Source: Chionoecetes opilio (Eukaryota; Arthropoda; Malacostraca; Decapoda; Majidae). Taken from it: DNA of 64,000 nucleotides. Shown piece by piece: positions 43,622-55,582 of this stretch. The notes under the pieces were generated by a model. It was not told the origin of the DNA. It worked only from the letters and a program-made list of their open reading frames with translations, and made no database searches. Position 1 is the stretch's first letter. Each line of letters begins with the position of its first letter. Both the position numbers and the translations under genes were made by a program. Location of the stretch: contig JACEEZ010004848.1 in assembly GCA_016584305.1 (NCBI GenBank), positions 224,501 to 288,500 of the forward strand. Direction: 5' to 3'.

Positions 43622-45920
43622 AACTGGGGGCCGGCGAAAACTGAAGTTCCGATTCATGTGACATCAGCCCAGGCCTCATAGCGCCGGAACATTTTAATAG
43701 AGGTTTCGGCACTTTGGTCTTTGACTTGACTATTTTCAAATTTATAGCCCTGATAGAGGTACCAGTGAATATGCAGACATATACTTGATCGGGGGGAGAG
43801 TTATCTCCTGATGTTATAGTATCCCCAGTATAGTCATCACCATTGACCTCAATTGGTTTTAGGATCTCTCTGTCAGCGGGAAGTTCAGGGGGACCTAGAT
43901 AGGAGACTATAGTCTATTCACTTAAGCTGGATTCTTGGGAGCTGCTCGCTGCCTAGCCGAGTTTGTAAGGACGTCGCTGATTGGCTGATAGACTCGGGCT
44001 GGGTGGCGATGGTGGTGGTACTTGCCTCGCCGCAACCCAAAACCCTTGCGTTGCCTCAGAAAAATATTCATATTTCTTGGCTTTACTCATCTCTTACACA
44101 AGATAGGCCTATTTTGTTTGCATCAGTAAATCAGGCAGTGATTTGTCAACAACAACACGCCATTCATAACTCAATAGGGTTAAAAATTAAGTCATGACTG
44201 ACTATCACAAGAGTAGGCGGACTTTTAGGTTTTCAGTGCATTGAAATGTTGTACTCCTACCCGATATAACCAAGCTACCAGATAATATTTATGAAAGCTG
44301 AGCCTACCATCGTGTTCATAATACATTGCTGCATATCATGAGCATAAAAAAATTACAGTAAGACTACACTAATATTAAGATAATTAAAGGAAAGTAAAAG
44401 AGTGTATAAACATTATTTCTTGCTTATTTTGCTTCAACTCGCTCTAACTCTATAAGTTTTGGTCGCATTCAATTTTCAAGCACTGTTTCAAAATCCTTCT
44501 ATTTTTCCGCTTCCTGTGGTATGTAGCACGTACCAATAAGGAAAAGAGTAGGTGGTCAAAATGGCTAAGAAAGTTAAAACTACTACTGCAAACTGGCACA
44601 GTGACGGGTGAGCATTGCTCCCTATATAGGAGAGACTGTTTTCGGGAGAGCTTTCAGAGGCTCCACCCGTCACGGCACCAGTTTGAAACAGTTTAACTTT
44701 CTTAGCCATTTTGACCACCTACTCTTTTCCTTATTGGTACGTGCTACATACCACAGGAAGCGGAAAAATAGAAGGATTTTGAAACAGTGCTTGAAAATTG
44801 AATGCGACCAAAACTTATAGAGTTAGAGCGAGTTGAAGCAAAATAAGCAAGAAATAATGTTTATACACTCTTTTACTTTCCTTTAATTATCTTAATATTA
44901 GTGTAGTCTTACTGTAATTTTTTTATGCTCATGATATGCAGCAATGTATTATGAACACGATGGTAGGCTCAGCTTTCATAAATATTATCTGGTAGCTTGG
45001 TTATATCGGGTAGGAGTACAACATTTCAATGCACTGAAAACCTAAAAGTCCGCCTACTCTTGTGATAGTCAGTCATGACTTAATTTTTAACCCTATTGAG
45101 TTATGAATGGCTAGTTGTTGTTGACCAATCACTGCCTGATTTACTGATGCAAACAAAATAGGCCTATCTTGTGTAAGAGGTGAGTAAAGCCAAGAAATAT
45201 GAATATTTTTCTGAGGCAACGCAAGGGTTTTGGGTTGCGGCGAGGCAAGTACCACCACCATCGCCACCCAGCCCGAGTCTATCAGCCAATCAGCGACGTC
45301 CTTACAAACTCGGCTAGGCAGCTCCCAGCTCCCAGCCCAGGAATCTAGCTTAAGTGAATAGACTATAGTCTACCTTCAGATCTATTAAATTTAATGAAAG
45401 ATTTGAGGTAATATTTGACTGCCTGTCTACCATGATTTATCCAAAATTTACACCTGATATCGGCTAATATTGTAGCCATTCCGCCTTGTAATGAGTTCCT
45501 ATGATATTCTTCCACCAACAATTTAGTAAGATGATGGCGTTTGGGAATTAGTATGGGATGGCAGGTGGTATTTGGAAGATCAGCTTTCAAATTTCGTCCT
45601 CGACACCTAATTATGCCCTCATGATCTAGGTACAGACCTAATAATCTGGTCAATTTGTTCCTATGGGGGCTGGCTGAGGCCAAGAGCTAACATTCCTCAG
45701 GAAATACCTGCTTCTGTATTGCTCTGACCCAAAACTTCAAAGAGTCAGAGCTATCCCTTTTTATGAATTTGAAGACTAAATTAGTAGTCTTCAATAGTTT
45801 GCTCAATAAGGAAAATCTTTTGATGTCTATCACAGGATCTGGGATCAATTCAGGTTCACTTATTATATCTACAGATATGTCTGGCTGAGTGGAAACCTGT
45901 TTAGGATCAATATTACACTC
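43622..45920 (-). pseudogene. BEL integrase remnant split by a palindrome
   Basis: 45920-45690 gives the connector (DIKRFSSL-like IDIKRFSLLSKLLK, SLKFWVRAIQK). 45683-45368 gives the integrase zinc finger (LYLDHEGIIRCRGR, HPILIPKRHHLTKLLVEEYH, GGMATILADIRCKFWI). After removing 43910-45365 with one TA the frame continues (GRL-VSYLGPPELPADREI, GDDYTG, VYVCIFTGTSIRAINL, with the core Asp regions). A stop near 45690 separates connector and finger. The rest of the core and the C-terminus are deleted up to the LTR. Confidence 0.8.
43910..45365. mobile_element. 1.46 kb near-perfect palindrome (TA-flanked)
   Basis: Arms 43910-44636 and 44640-45365 are inverted copies with only scattered differences; ends TAGTCTATTCACTTAAGC. 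TA at 43908-43909 and 45366-45367. The same short frame (MAMVVVLASPQPKTLALPQK) appears on opposite strands at 44003-44197 and 45267-45073 only because of the palindrome. A short non-palindromic centre is near 44605-44665. Confidence 0.9.
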
Positions 45921-45926
45921 TTTCAG

Positions 45927-46667
45927 CTAGGTAGGGCCTTTAAACCATAATCCTGTGTTCAATATGAGGTTATTGTTTCCTCGCGACACATTATTGTTAG
46001 GATTTTCATTAGTGGCGATGTATTGATTATGAACTGGACTACCACTTTCCTCTACTACCTCACTAATTGGTGTGGGCAAGAAAGTGGTTCCAATTTTGGT
46101 AATTAATAGGGGCTGTGCATGACTAGGAATACTCTCCTCTTGTTCGGCTGTATGGGTATGTGGGATGGGTCCCATTATTACCTTACCACCACCACTGCTG
46201 AACATTGAGACGTTATGTATTTTGATGACCTTCCTTAGGTAACGCCCAAAATAATCAGCGCCTATTATTAATTGGAAAGGACCATCAACGTCTTCGAAGG
46301 TATTACTAACTAGTTTAACACCATTATCCCTCAGCATTTCAGCTGTGTCTTTTAGTCCATTAACAGTTAAACTAATACCAATATTATTAATTACTACAGC
46401 AGCTACCTTACATTTATATCTTCCTAATTGAACTAGGGGTTGAACTATGTCAAAGGTTTGAGCCTCTGTATTGGCAAGAAAACCTGAAATGGCTAAATTC
46501 ACTTTATTAATTATCGGTAGTTGTAACAATTCAACTATCTCCCTACTTATGAAGGATCTTTGTGCACCACTGTCAAACTTCGTCTTTACTTTGACTGCAT
46601 TACCATTGTGGCTGACCTTCAATTCTGCAGTAGGAACAGCTGCTGAACTACTCTTAGTGATTGCCAT
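45927..46667 (-). pseudogene. BEL/Pao aspartic protease region
   Basis: About 246 codons. The protease motif is DSGAQRSFI (the usual DSGA/DTGA active site), followed by QLIIGADYFGRYL, typical of BEL/Pao pol N-termini. It is read after gag; the frame is open but the RT that should follow is missing. It would cleave the Gag-Pol polyprotein in a live element. Confidence 0.85.
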
Positions 46668-46754
46668 TTTAACTACTGTAGGGTCTGAGTTTTTATCACT
46701 GTTAGGACAAAGAGCGATGTTATGAACAGATTGTTTACATTTCCTACAAGTTCT

Positions 46755-47503
46755 TTAGCTTATAGGGCATGCATTTGAAGCATGTTTACCACGGAGACAG
46801 GTTAGGCAATTACCAAGGCGCATTAACCTTTCAACTCTCGTGTAACAATCTGAATAGATATTACATGTGGAGGGTGGATGTCCCCCCTCACATAAGACAC
46901 AATTTATTCTTCGTACTTCACTATTAGTAACCCTGGAATTAGGGATTGTATCTATTATTTGAGTAGGTCTAAGTGGTTTACTGGTAGGCTGAGAAGTTTG
47001 AATCTTAATTACAGGCTGTTTGATTTGCATAAATTTTACAGGCGCATAAATAACATAAATACCCACTAACGAGGGATCTTTAATCTCTAAGGGTGGCTGA
47101 TATAGCTGATTACCCATAAGTGTAGCAATTTTGATCTCCCTGTGGGTTCCTGCTCAATACCTTGCAAATTTTGGGTTAAAGAAGCTTTAGCTGTTGATGG
47201 AATATGAGCACACTCCAGTAATCCCTCATATTCAATTACTTTATCGAGATATCTTTGACACTCGTGTTCATAATTGATAACACATTGGTGAATCATTTCT
47301 TTATCCCCAGCTTGTCTTAATTGAACTTCATATTGGAAGTAAATTGCCTCATATTTATTCCATTGCTCATTTAACAATGGCAGACCTGTCTTTAAATTAA
47401 TATAATCAATAGGAATTGACTTAATTGCGTCCTCACACTTATTATATATTCGTGTGAGCATTGCTAATTTAGCTGATAATGAATGCTTAGCTAATTTCGC
47501 CAT
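46755..47503 (-). pseudogene. BEL/Pao gag with zinc knuckles
   Basis: ATG at 47503. The first frame (to about 47110) is helical and charged (LAMLTRIYNKCEDAIKSI, YEAIYFQYEVQLR, ECQRYLDKVIEYEGLLE), like BEL gag. The second frame (47117-46755) has knuckles CVLCEGGHPPSTC and CLTCLRGKHASNAC. The frames overlap at 47087-47117, meaning a frameshift there. The central part of gag appears shortened. Confidence 0.8.
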
Positions 47504-47577
47504 GATTTAGTAAATAACTAAGTCAAATAAAATATTGAATGCAAGATTACGTCACTATATATATATACCGTATTTGC

Positions 47578-50212
47578 CGGCGCATAAGACGCACCTCCGC
47601 ATAAGACGCACCCCTATTTTACAAGGAGGTTTTGAGAGAAAAAAATATTGGTGTTTTTGAGGGAAAACAAAAATTTCGTAAATTTATCAAGTTATTAAAA
47701 AAAAAGAAAAAAAAAAGGGATTTGTAGGGGAAAGCAAATGATTATGAGCATGTACCTAAATACAATATTCACAGTGCAGTGAATGTGAATAGAAAATTAT
47801 ACTAGTTAAAATGTAAAAGGAATGACAGGGTAACCAAAATCGGTCATAATATATTGCAGGATGCCCCTATGAATTGATATTCTCATATTTTGCTACCTAT
47901 GACATATAGCTTAGATTTAATGTTGTAGGTATGCCTTTGTTGCTTTTCTGCTATGTGTTTAGACCTTGTGGAAAATTTGCATAGATATTGGTATTATTTT
48001 GGTAGTGGGCTTTCAAAAGTCCAAGGACTCTTACCTACAATCATCGTGTAGCTTTCTTCATTCAGAGTATTTTGAACCCCATTTCCCATTGCGTAATTGA
48101 ATAATAATGGCATTACACGTAGTACCGAAAATCTACCGTTATTTCAGCCAGAAAGTTAAGTTAGGTTAAATCAGATTAGGTTAGGTTAGAGGTGGGGTTT
48201 GGTTTAGTAACAGATGATATAGAGAAAAAACGAATATTACCAATAATATGACAGTGTGAAGCGTAGCAATGTTTGTGGGGCAGACCTGGAGGGGCAGAAT
48301 GCCCCCCCCCCCCACACACCACACACACACACGTAAACAAACATTGATTTCCGACAAAAACGAGAGCCAGATTAATTCAAAACACATCAAAACTATTCAG
48401 GAGGACTAAGTTTTGGCCTCGAAATCGGTGGTTGCCCAATAACAAAAATTTACGAAGACATTTAGATAACTGTAAGGTAACCATCTCTACCTTGTTGTTA
48501 TTGTTGTAATTGTTGAAGGGCACCGTTGTCGGGATCGACGATATGTGCCCTGTTTACACCTATGAATCTATCACAGTCGCGAGGGTTGATTAGTCTTCTT
48601 CAGGAAGGTAGCTACAGGTGAAGGCTGGTTCACAGTCTGAAATCACGGTAGCGTTTCCGTCAGCCGTTCCTTGTATTCACACTATTCGTCAAGGTTCCGT
48701 CATTTTCGGCAGTTCCTGCTCACCCTCTAAGCAGACATGGTGCCTCAGAGGCTATGGTTGAAAAAAATTGCATTAAATAGCACTTCGATATGTTGGATGA
48801 AGAAGAGGAGTTGAACTCTAAAAGACACTGTTTGGGTACATAAAGTCTTGAGAAAACGACAAATATCAGCACGGAACAGTCTCATTACGTTAAAATATTC
48901 TTCCCCAGAAACCGTTACGTGACAGGACGGTGATGTATTGGAGCCGTGACGGCGGCGCACCGTTTAGTGTAACACGTCTATTTGTTTGAATGTATGAAAT
49001 TCTAACGAATGTGATGAGACGGGGCCGTGTCACCATGATGGTATGGTGTGATTCGGCCTTGAGTCGGACGGTGTGGCGCCCTGATGGGTCTTGGTCTTGG
49101 TGTACCGTGTAGAAGATTTTTGTCCCATCTACAGGTACCGTTGCAACCTTTTTATTAGCACTTTCATACAGTTTCCTTATCCGGAAAAGTAAAGGGGGGA
49201 GGATTGAAGGGTCGAGGTGGTATAAAGGTCTATGCTGTCTCCTATCTCACCTTGCTTACCACTGTAGCGGTGCTAACACACACACGCAACATACACACCT
49301 GCATCGGCTTAGGCCACCCCCATATCTGGGACCAAGATTAGAGGGTGACCTGACGCTGACCTGACTTGTCCTCGCCGACACAACTGCAACCCCCAACCAG
49401 GTAATTCAGTCAGCCACAGGACACACAAAGATACACACGCCGCGCACCACTCTTGTCCGCAAGTTGTATAATGACTCGCTGTCAATAACTACAAAGCCAC
49501 GACGCCCTTTCTCCATCCTTGTGTGTATAGACAGACTCCCCAAGAATCTACACCACCCTCTCACCGCTCACACTCCTTTAAATAAAACTTTAACACGCTC
49601 TTTGTTTCACTATTCCATTTATCAACAATACTCATTCCAGCGAAAATTCCAGCACCATTTTCTGCCTCCCTTCTATCATCTTCCAACTGTTGTGTCAACT
49701 TGTGTGGCCCTAGTCGAATGCGGGTTAAAAGCGACATCTAATATGCGGGATATTTGTCTTTTCCATGGGTGCGGGGAGGAGTCTGAGCGGTAATGACCCA
49801 AGATGGATGCGCGGAGGGCTTCGCCGAGTGAAGTATCCCAGGTGAAGCGGCAGACCTTAGATATCAGACGTTTTACATTGGAGAGCAGCAGCGGGGGGTG
49901 GTTGATGTTTACATCTGACACGGCCGTCTTGGCAGCAACAATCGCTATCTTGTTGCCCCAGCTCATGTTTTCTCTTAAACTCCAACCTTTTCTTAGTATT
50001 ATGCATCACTGTTGATAACACAGTTACAAATTTGCGCTCAGTGGACTACTGCTCAACACAGATCACTCCAGACCCCTTTAGTAATACACCACCGGCTGTT
50101 CTGCATTATCTGCCTGACCTCTCATTCGCTAATATGGCCGCATTAGACGCAGGGTGAACTTTGCATTCCTTTTTTAGGGAAAAAACTGCGTCTTATGCGC
50201 CGGCAAATACGG
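47578..50212. mobile_element. TIR element F5 inserted in the BEL leader
   Basis: Left CCGTATTTGCCGGCGCATAA, right inverted identical for about 25 bp (ATAAGACGCA), TA at 47576-47577 and 50213-50214. It contains a Harbinger-type MITE (48622-49059) and one diverged copy of the roughly 85-bp module (48545-48620). No transposase recognised. Confidence 0.88.
48622..49059. mobile_element. PIF/Harbinger-like MITE (TGA duplication)
   Basis: Starts AGGCTGGTTCACAGTCTG and ends GTGTGATTCGGCCT; TGA on both sides (48619-48621, 49060-49062). Terminal repeats are imperfect. Confidence 0.6.
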
Positions 50213-50487
50213 TAATTGTTAGTTGATAAGTAATTATTATCTCCTAAGTGGTGGTAGTGCCTGCTCGGTCTGTCAAGACACAAAGCCAGGCGTATATAAT
50301 TTCAACCACCACAACTAACTACGTAACCTCTGATGTCATCTACTACCTGGCGTATGGTAGTTGACCGGCTGTTGAATCGTTCCCAACGCCGCAAAACACC
50401 TCACCTCCGCTCTCATAACCAGCAATTGTGGTAGGCTCATAATTACGCCTCACAATGACCACTTCAAGTCACATGAACATCAATATT

Positions 50488-50504
50488 CCTCACTCGGGGC
50501 ACCA
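50488..50504 (-). other. BEL/Pao primer-binding site
   Basis: TGGTGCCCCGAGTGAGG one base after the 5' LTR end CCACA. It begins with TGG, the complement of a tRNA 3' CCA. Which tRNA is not determined. Confidence 0.7.
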
Positions 50505-50530
50505 ATGTGGGAATTTATGTCACATACATA

Positions 50531-51340
50531 CAGGGTGTAACACGAGTTTATGCAACTATTGATACAGATGAAAGAACATGTAATTCTAAGCACAAAATAT
50601 TCCATAACCATATGCTTTTTGAAGCTTCCTTTAGACGTGAGATGAAGTTAGAAAAATTAGCACGGCCAGTAATTTCACCATGGCAGGCGGCTGCCGCTCG
50701 GTGACATTTTGAATGATTTAATCATAATGTTTACTATACATTATGATTATATTATCATTAGCATTAAGAGCATTACATTATCTTATAACAACACAATTGG
50801 TATTAATGGACATGTTATTACTAAATAAGCAGTACATGAGAACAGCAGGGCTGTAATAAACAATATTGTAAAAGGCTACATGGCATCGTGTCAGGGAGGG
50901 GTAGGATGGAACACGTGACTCAGCTGATCGGCGTGAGGCCTCGCAGCCTAGTCCCTCCTTCCTCCCCCGCCCCGACGCGTTGCCCACTTACCCTTTTACA
51001 GTATTGTTTATTACAGCCCTGCTGTTCTCATGTACTGCTTATTTAGTAATAACATGTCCATTAATACCAATTGTGTTGTTATAAGATAATGTAATGCTCT
51101 TAATGCTAATATTAATATAATCATAATGTATAGTAAACATTATGATTAAATCATTCAAAATGTCACCGAGCGGCAGCCGCCTGCCATGGTGAAATTACTG
51201 GCCGTGCTAATTTTTCTAACTTCATCTCACGTCTAAAGGAAGCTTCAAAAAGCATATGGTTATAGAATATTTTGTGCTTAGAATTACATGTTCTTTCACC
51301 TGTATCAATCAATATTTGCAGAAACTCGTGTTACACCCTG
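50531..51340. mobile_element. 810-bp fold-back element inside the BEL 5' LTR
   Basis: CAGGGTGTAACACGAGTTT at the left and its inverse at the right; arms about 350 bp each (50531-50880 and 50990-51340) are inverted copies, the centre (50880-50990) is unique and GC-rich. TA at 50529-50530 and 51341-51342. Confidence 0.85.
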
Positions 51341-52205
51341 TATACGTATTTAATTTGAAGTCTTACCTAATCAAAACCCATCGTCCATCTCATCCCTACA
51401 CAATACCCCAACTAGTCAACTAACTAGGATACTTATCGGTGGATAGTGGGTTGAAATTGCTGTAGGCTTTTAATCAATACTGCCTGTCTTGTGATCCGAA
51501 GTGGTCGCCGTGATTGAGGCCGCCCGTGAAGGGCGGAGGCGGAGGCGTTAGTTGTTATTGAAGCGTCAATCGGTTATCACACCAGTAACTTGACGACGCG
51601 GCGAGATATTATCTGTGTTGATTTCAACACGTCCTATTGGTTTAACACTATGTGCAAAGAGTCTATATACAAATTCTCTCATATATACAAATCCACGTAT
51701 ATATTTAGTAAGAGATGTTAACTCGGTAGAGGCTGGAAGTGTACTGAGCTCTCCGGTGGGCGGCAAGCAGCGGCCACCAATACCCAGCCACGTACTTTAA
51801 TCTCAGTGGCTAGTATCTAATGGGCGGCAGCCAATGGCCGGCTGCCCCAACCAAGCTGGTAATTATTTAAGGTGCAAATGCTTAATATTACTGGGAATGT
51901 TAATTTATGTTATCCCAGTACGTACTTATCATTTACTCAAATTACCTTAACTAATACCCACCACCACTACAACTATACATACACATGACACATCCCTACG
52001 CACCCCCTATGATGAGCGTACAATACCTCCCTCACAAGGGGGGAAACAAAGCCACCACTCTGCCAAATATTAAGAGGGTGGTCGGTGGATAATTTCCACA
52101 AGGGGCTCTGGCCCTTGCCGAGTTATTCAATGTTCTCCTCTGATATGGGTTTAGAAAAAGAAAAAAAATACAGTACTGTAAAAGTATAAAAACTACACTT
52201 ACCAG

Positions 52206-52371
52206 TGAACGGGTAGAATGTGCTGGATTTGATATCAAACTCAGCACAAATAGCATGCATGAATGCACCTGCATCCATCCTTGCCAGCACTTTCACCCTT
52301 TCCTGCAGGCTCAGGCTCTTCAATTTCATTCCCTTCCTGCTGGAGACACCCTTGCGTGATGGAGCTGACAT
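52206..52371 (-). pseudogene. Pogo/Tigger transposase N-terminal helix-turn-helix fragment
   Basis: ATG at 52371. Basic start MSAPSRKGVSSRKGMKLKSL, then LQERVKVLARMDAGAFMHAICAEF-DIKSSTFY, the first (psq/CENP-B-like) helix-turn-helix of pogo/Tigger transposases. Open frame then runs into unrelated sequence; catalytic DDE part is absent. Confidence 0.72.
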
Positions 52372-52790
52372 CTTGATATACAGTACTGTATGATGTAATC
52401 CCAAAACACGTAAAATAGGTGGCAAAGTAAAGCAAAGGTCGGGTACCAGCGCGTTTGGCTGAAACCATGTTTTGTCGTCCAAGCACCGTCTTGGATTACG
52501 AATCCCAATCCAATAACACTTGCTGAAATGTGTGTTATACTACTTTGTGATATTGTTTGCAATGTTTTCCATTGCTTATTATTTCGGCTCCTACCAAGCT
52601 TGTTGTGTTTTTGAAGTAGAAACCGCCAAACCAATCCTTTTTCAATTTCGACAAAAAACTAAATTCGTATCCAAGACGGTGCTTGGACGACATAAACATG
52701 GCTCAGCAGCTGACAGCCTACACACTGAATCACGACCTTTCCTTTACTTTGCCACCTATTTTACGTGTTTTGGGATTACATCATACAGTA

Positions 52791-53568
52791 CAGGGAGGTC
52801 CCGTTATACAAGCATTTGGTATACGAGAATCCGATGATACGAGATGTGTAAATTAGGGTCTATTTTCAATATACGAGATCGAAAATCCAATGATACGACA
52901 TTCAAACTGGGGTGAGTAAAATTATCAAGCTCAAAATGCGTGCCCTACCACTCCCGGGCTGGACAAAGGGGGATTTGGTTGACCCCAGTGAGGTCACCCC
53001 TAGCAAGCCATGACCTGAAGGGTAATTAAGCATATGGCGCGGCCTGACCTTTAGGGGTAATTAGCAGGTGTGCGGCCCCAACCTTGGGACCGCAGTCAGG
53101 TCACCCCTAGCAAGGCGTGACCTGAAGGGTAATTAAGCATATGGCGCAGCCTGACCTTTAGGGGTAATTAGCAGGTGTGCGGCCCTAACCTTGGGACCAC
53201 TACACTACCTTCTCTTGTATCACGCGGCGTCCCCTACATTACAACGTCTTTTTTGCTTGTTGTGCATGTTTTATGTTTAATTAATGTGCAGCTATGTTAT
53301 TTTGTGTGCTATTTTCTCTTTCAGAATGCTTTTTCTACAGAATAGGTAGTACAGTGTGGGTAATATAGACGCTGTGTTTTTGTTGTGTTTGCTATAGTTT
53401 ATTTTACCTTGAAAAACATTTCTTTTTTTTTTTCTTTTTTTTTTTAATTGATGGGGTCCTGGAACCAAACCTATATTTTACCATTAGATATGTGTTTCGT
53501 TATACGAGATTTTGCTTTACCAGTATGCCAGGTTAAACCTAACTGCTCGTATCTTCGGGACCTCCCTG
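52791..53568 (+). mobile_element. TIR element F3, copy 4, inside F2 copy 3
   Basis: CAGGGAGGTCCCGTTATAC to CTTCGGGACCTCCCTG, TA at 52789-52790 and 53569-53570. The empty target (CATACAGTACTGTATTTC) is visible in F2 copy 2 at about 55984. Holds a 125-bp tandem duplication (52990-53085, 53100-53210). Confidence 0.9.
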
Positions 53569-53840
53569 TACTGTATTTCAAGATGTCAGCTCCATCACGC
53601 AAGGGTGTCTCCAACAGGAAGAGAATGAAATTGAAGAGCCTGAACCTGCAGTAAAGGGTCAAAAGTACAAAAACATATATTTATGCGACTGAGGATATGC
53701 CGAGTGTAAGCAAAGATATGCAGTTATAACATCAATATGCCGAGATACATTATTTTTTGCCGACTTTCTGTTTACATGTTCACACAAGGGGTTTGGTGAG
53801 GGCATGATATGCCAAGGGGAAAACCAAGAGTGCCGTTTAG

Positions 53841-54172
53841 GTGAGGCGTTAGCAGAGTGGTTAGCGTCACCGGGTGGCGTTCTCGAAGACCCGAGTTCGT
53901 CCCGAGTGAGACCCATAATCCACTTGAAATCTTTCTGCACCGTCAAGTGGCCTAGAACACCCACATGCCCTGTCCATTAACTCTACCTTCGACTGCGAGT
54001 GCATGGGAGGACACAGGGGGGCGGCATGAGCCTCTAATTACAGGCGTCACTATAAGAATCCTGCCTGCGCCACCAGGGGCGAGGGCAACCATCACAGCCC
54101 TCGAATGAGCCTCCGGGGCCCTACCATCCCACCCCGGGGAGCTCACTGCCTACACGCGCTATTAGGCATAGA

Positions 54173-54204
<32 letters not shown>
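53841..54204 (+). repeat. tRNA-derived SINE S1 inside F2 copy 3
   Basis: tRNA-like head (A box TTAGCAGAGTGG near 53850, B box GAGTTCGTCCC near 53894), 250-bp body, poly-A at 54177-54203. Confidence 0.8.
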
Positions 54205-54207
<3 letters not shown>

Positions 54208-55180
54208 TCTCTGCCTTGCCGAGTTATATCAAATTCCGAGTTATACAGTGGCGAGTTATAAGGCTTTTACTGTATATTACTTACGTTCACAACTTTGTGT
54301 AAATTTTCCGTCAATCGTGAGTCAAGGGATTGACCCATTTTCCCGCGTTACAGTAACAACAACAATCAACAATCAGCAGACGATAGTTGCCGCTGTTGGA
54401 ATGGACTCGAGTCGTCAGGTGGTCAGTGCAGAGTCGATAGGGATCTTTAAAAGGAGTCTGGATAAATTTATGGATGGGGATGAAAGGTGGATGTAGGTGG
54501 TGTTAAGTAACAGGAACTACCACGTGTAGCTCTCACGGCCTCTTGTAGCTTCCTTATGTTCTTGTGTTGGCGCTAATCTGCCGAGGCGGATAGGCTCCCG
54601 CCAGCACCATAGTAAACAATACAGGGTGAGGACAGATCAGTTGATTTGGATGTCTTATGGTATTGGAAATGCTCTGAACAGTTAAGTACTGAGGTAACAT
54701 CTTATAAGAGGCTGAATTGAATAGCTACCAAAGCTAACCTCTTATAAAATTTGTCTTGGAAGATGCACGAGTATTTCTCAGGATATTTTTTAGGGGAAAA
54801 AGTGTGTTTTATAAGCCGTAAAATACGGTATATATATAATTAACAGATGAATTATAGGCCTAAATAATGTAAAATAAATATGTAAATTTTATAAAATATT
54901 ATATAAACATTTATATGAATGATCCCTTTTACCTACACGTCAGCTGCTTAATGTTATATCAGCTAGGCTGCCTCACTCTCTTGCTCTCTTATTTACCCTT
55001 ATTTCTCCTTTATTCCATCATTCCATGCACTCTTTGGCCTTGAATTATGTGTTAGTTATCCTGGCCTGTGTAGCGAAGGAGGGAGGTGTGGTGGATGTGA
55101 TAAATGAGGAGATATGAGGATAGATGTGTGGTGGTGGTGGTGGTTGGAAGAAGAGGAGGAACAGACGTAGTGAAAGGTTA

Positions 55181-55181
55181 G

Positions 55182-55230
<49 letters not shown>

Positions 55231-55245
55231 TTACTACTACTACTA
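55181..55245. repeat. (TAC)n microsatellite split by F2 copy 2
   Basis: About 60 bp of ACT repeats; the same repeat resumes at 56772 after the element. Confidence 0.93.
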
Positions 55246-55399
55246 CAGTAAAACCCTTATAACTCGGCACGATAGGGGCTCTGGCCCTTGCCGAGTTATT
55301 CAATGTGCCGAGTTATTCAATGTCCTCCTCTGATATGGGTTATATAAGAAAAAGAAAAAAAAAAAGAAAAAAAAGGAAATACAGTACTGTAAAAGCATA

Positions 55400-55582
55400 A
55401 AAACTACACTTACCAATGAACGGGTAGAATGTGCTGGATTTGATATCAAACTCAGCACAAATAGCACACATGGACGCACCTGCATCCATCCTTGCCAGCA
55501 CTTTCACCTTTTCCTGCAGGCTCAGGCTCTTCAATTTCATTCCCTTCCTGCTGGAGACACTCTTGCGTGATGGAGCTGACAT
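55400..55582 (-). pseudogene. Pogo/Tigger transposase N-terminal fragment
   Basis: ATG at 55582: MSAPSRKSVSSRKGMKLKSL, LQEKVKVLARMDAGASMCAI, FDIKSSTFY. Same helix-turn-helix as at 52371, slightly diverged. Catalytic part missing. Confidence 0.72.

Larger units (their letters stand above)
43535..52100 (-). mobile_element. BEL/Pao LTR retrotransposon, RT deleted, with three insertions
   Basis: Minus strand. The 5' LTR starts TGTGGAAATTATCCACC at 52100 and ends ...CCCACA at 50506, split by the element 50531-51340. The primer-binding site is at 50504-50488. Then gag, a protease, a direct jump to the RNase H/integrase connector, and part of the integrase, ending in a 90-bp 3' LTR start (43622-43535). 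It sits inside an F2 element (52106 onward). Insertions: 47578-50212 in the leader, 43910-45365 in the integrase. Non-autonomous. Confidence 0.83.
52106..54272. mobile_element. F2 (pogo/Tigger-like) copy 3, left end lost
   Basis: Right end GTTATAAGGCTTTTACTG with TA at 54273-54274; the left begins inside the terminal region (GGCTCTGGCCCTTGCCGAG) because the BEL LTR lies there. Contains a transposase N-terminus (52371-52206, minus), an inverted partial copy of it (53582-53655, plus), the F3 element 52791-53568, and SINE S1 (53841-54204). Confidence 0.82.
43115..54828. mobile_element. TIR element F8 nested in F6
   Basis: Left CTGTATTTTACGGCTTATAA, right (inverted) CCGTATTTTACGGCTTATAA, TA at 43113-43114 and 54829-54830. 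Its left interior (43141-43411) matches half of MITE M2. It encloses the BEL/Pao element. Confidence 0.7.

Noticed and set aside
44003..45267. Two matching 64-codon genes facing each other
   Set aside because: They are the same arm sequence of a palindrome read on opposite strands, with no homology or codon signal.
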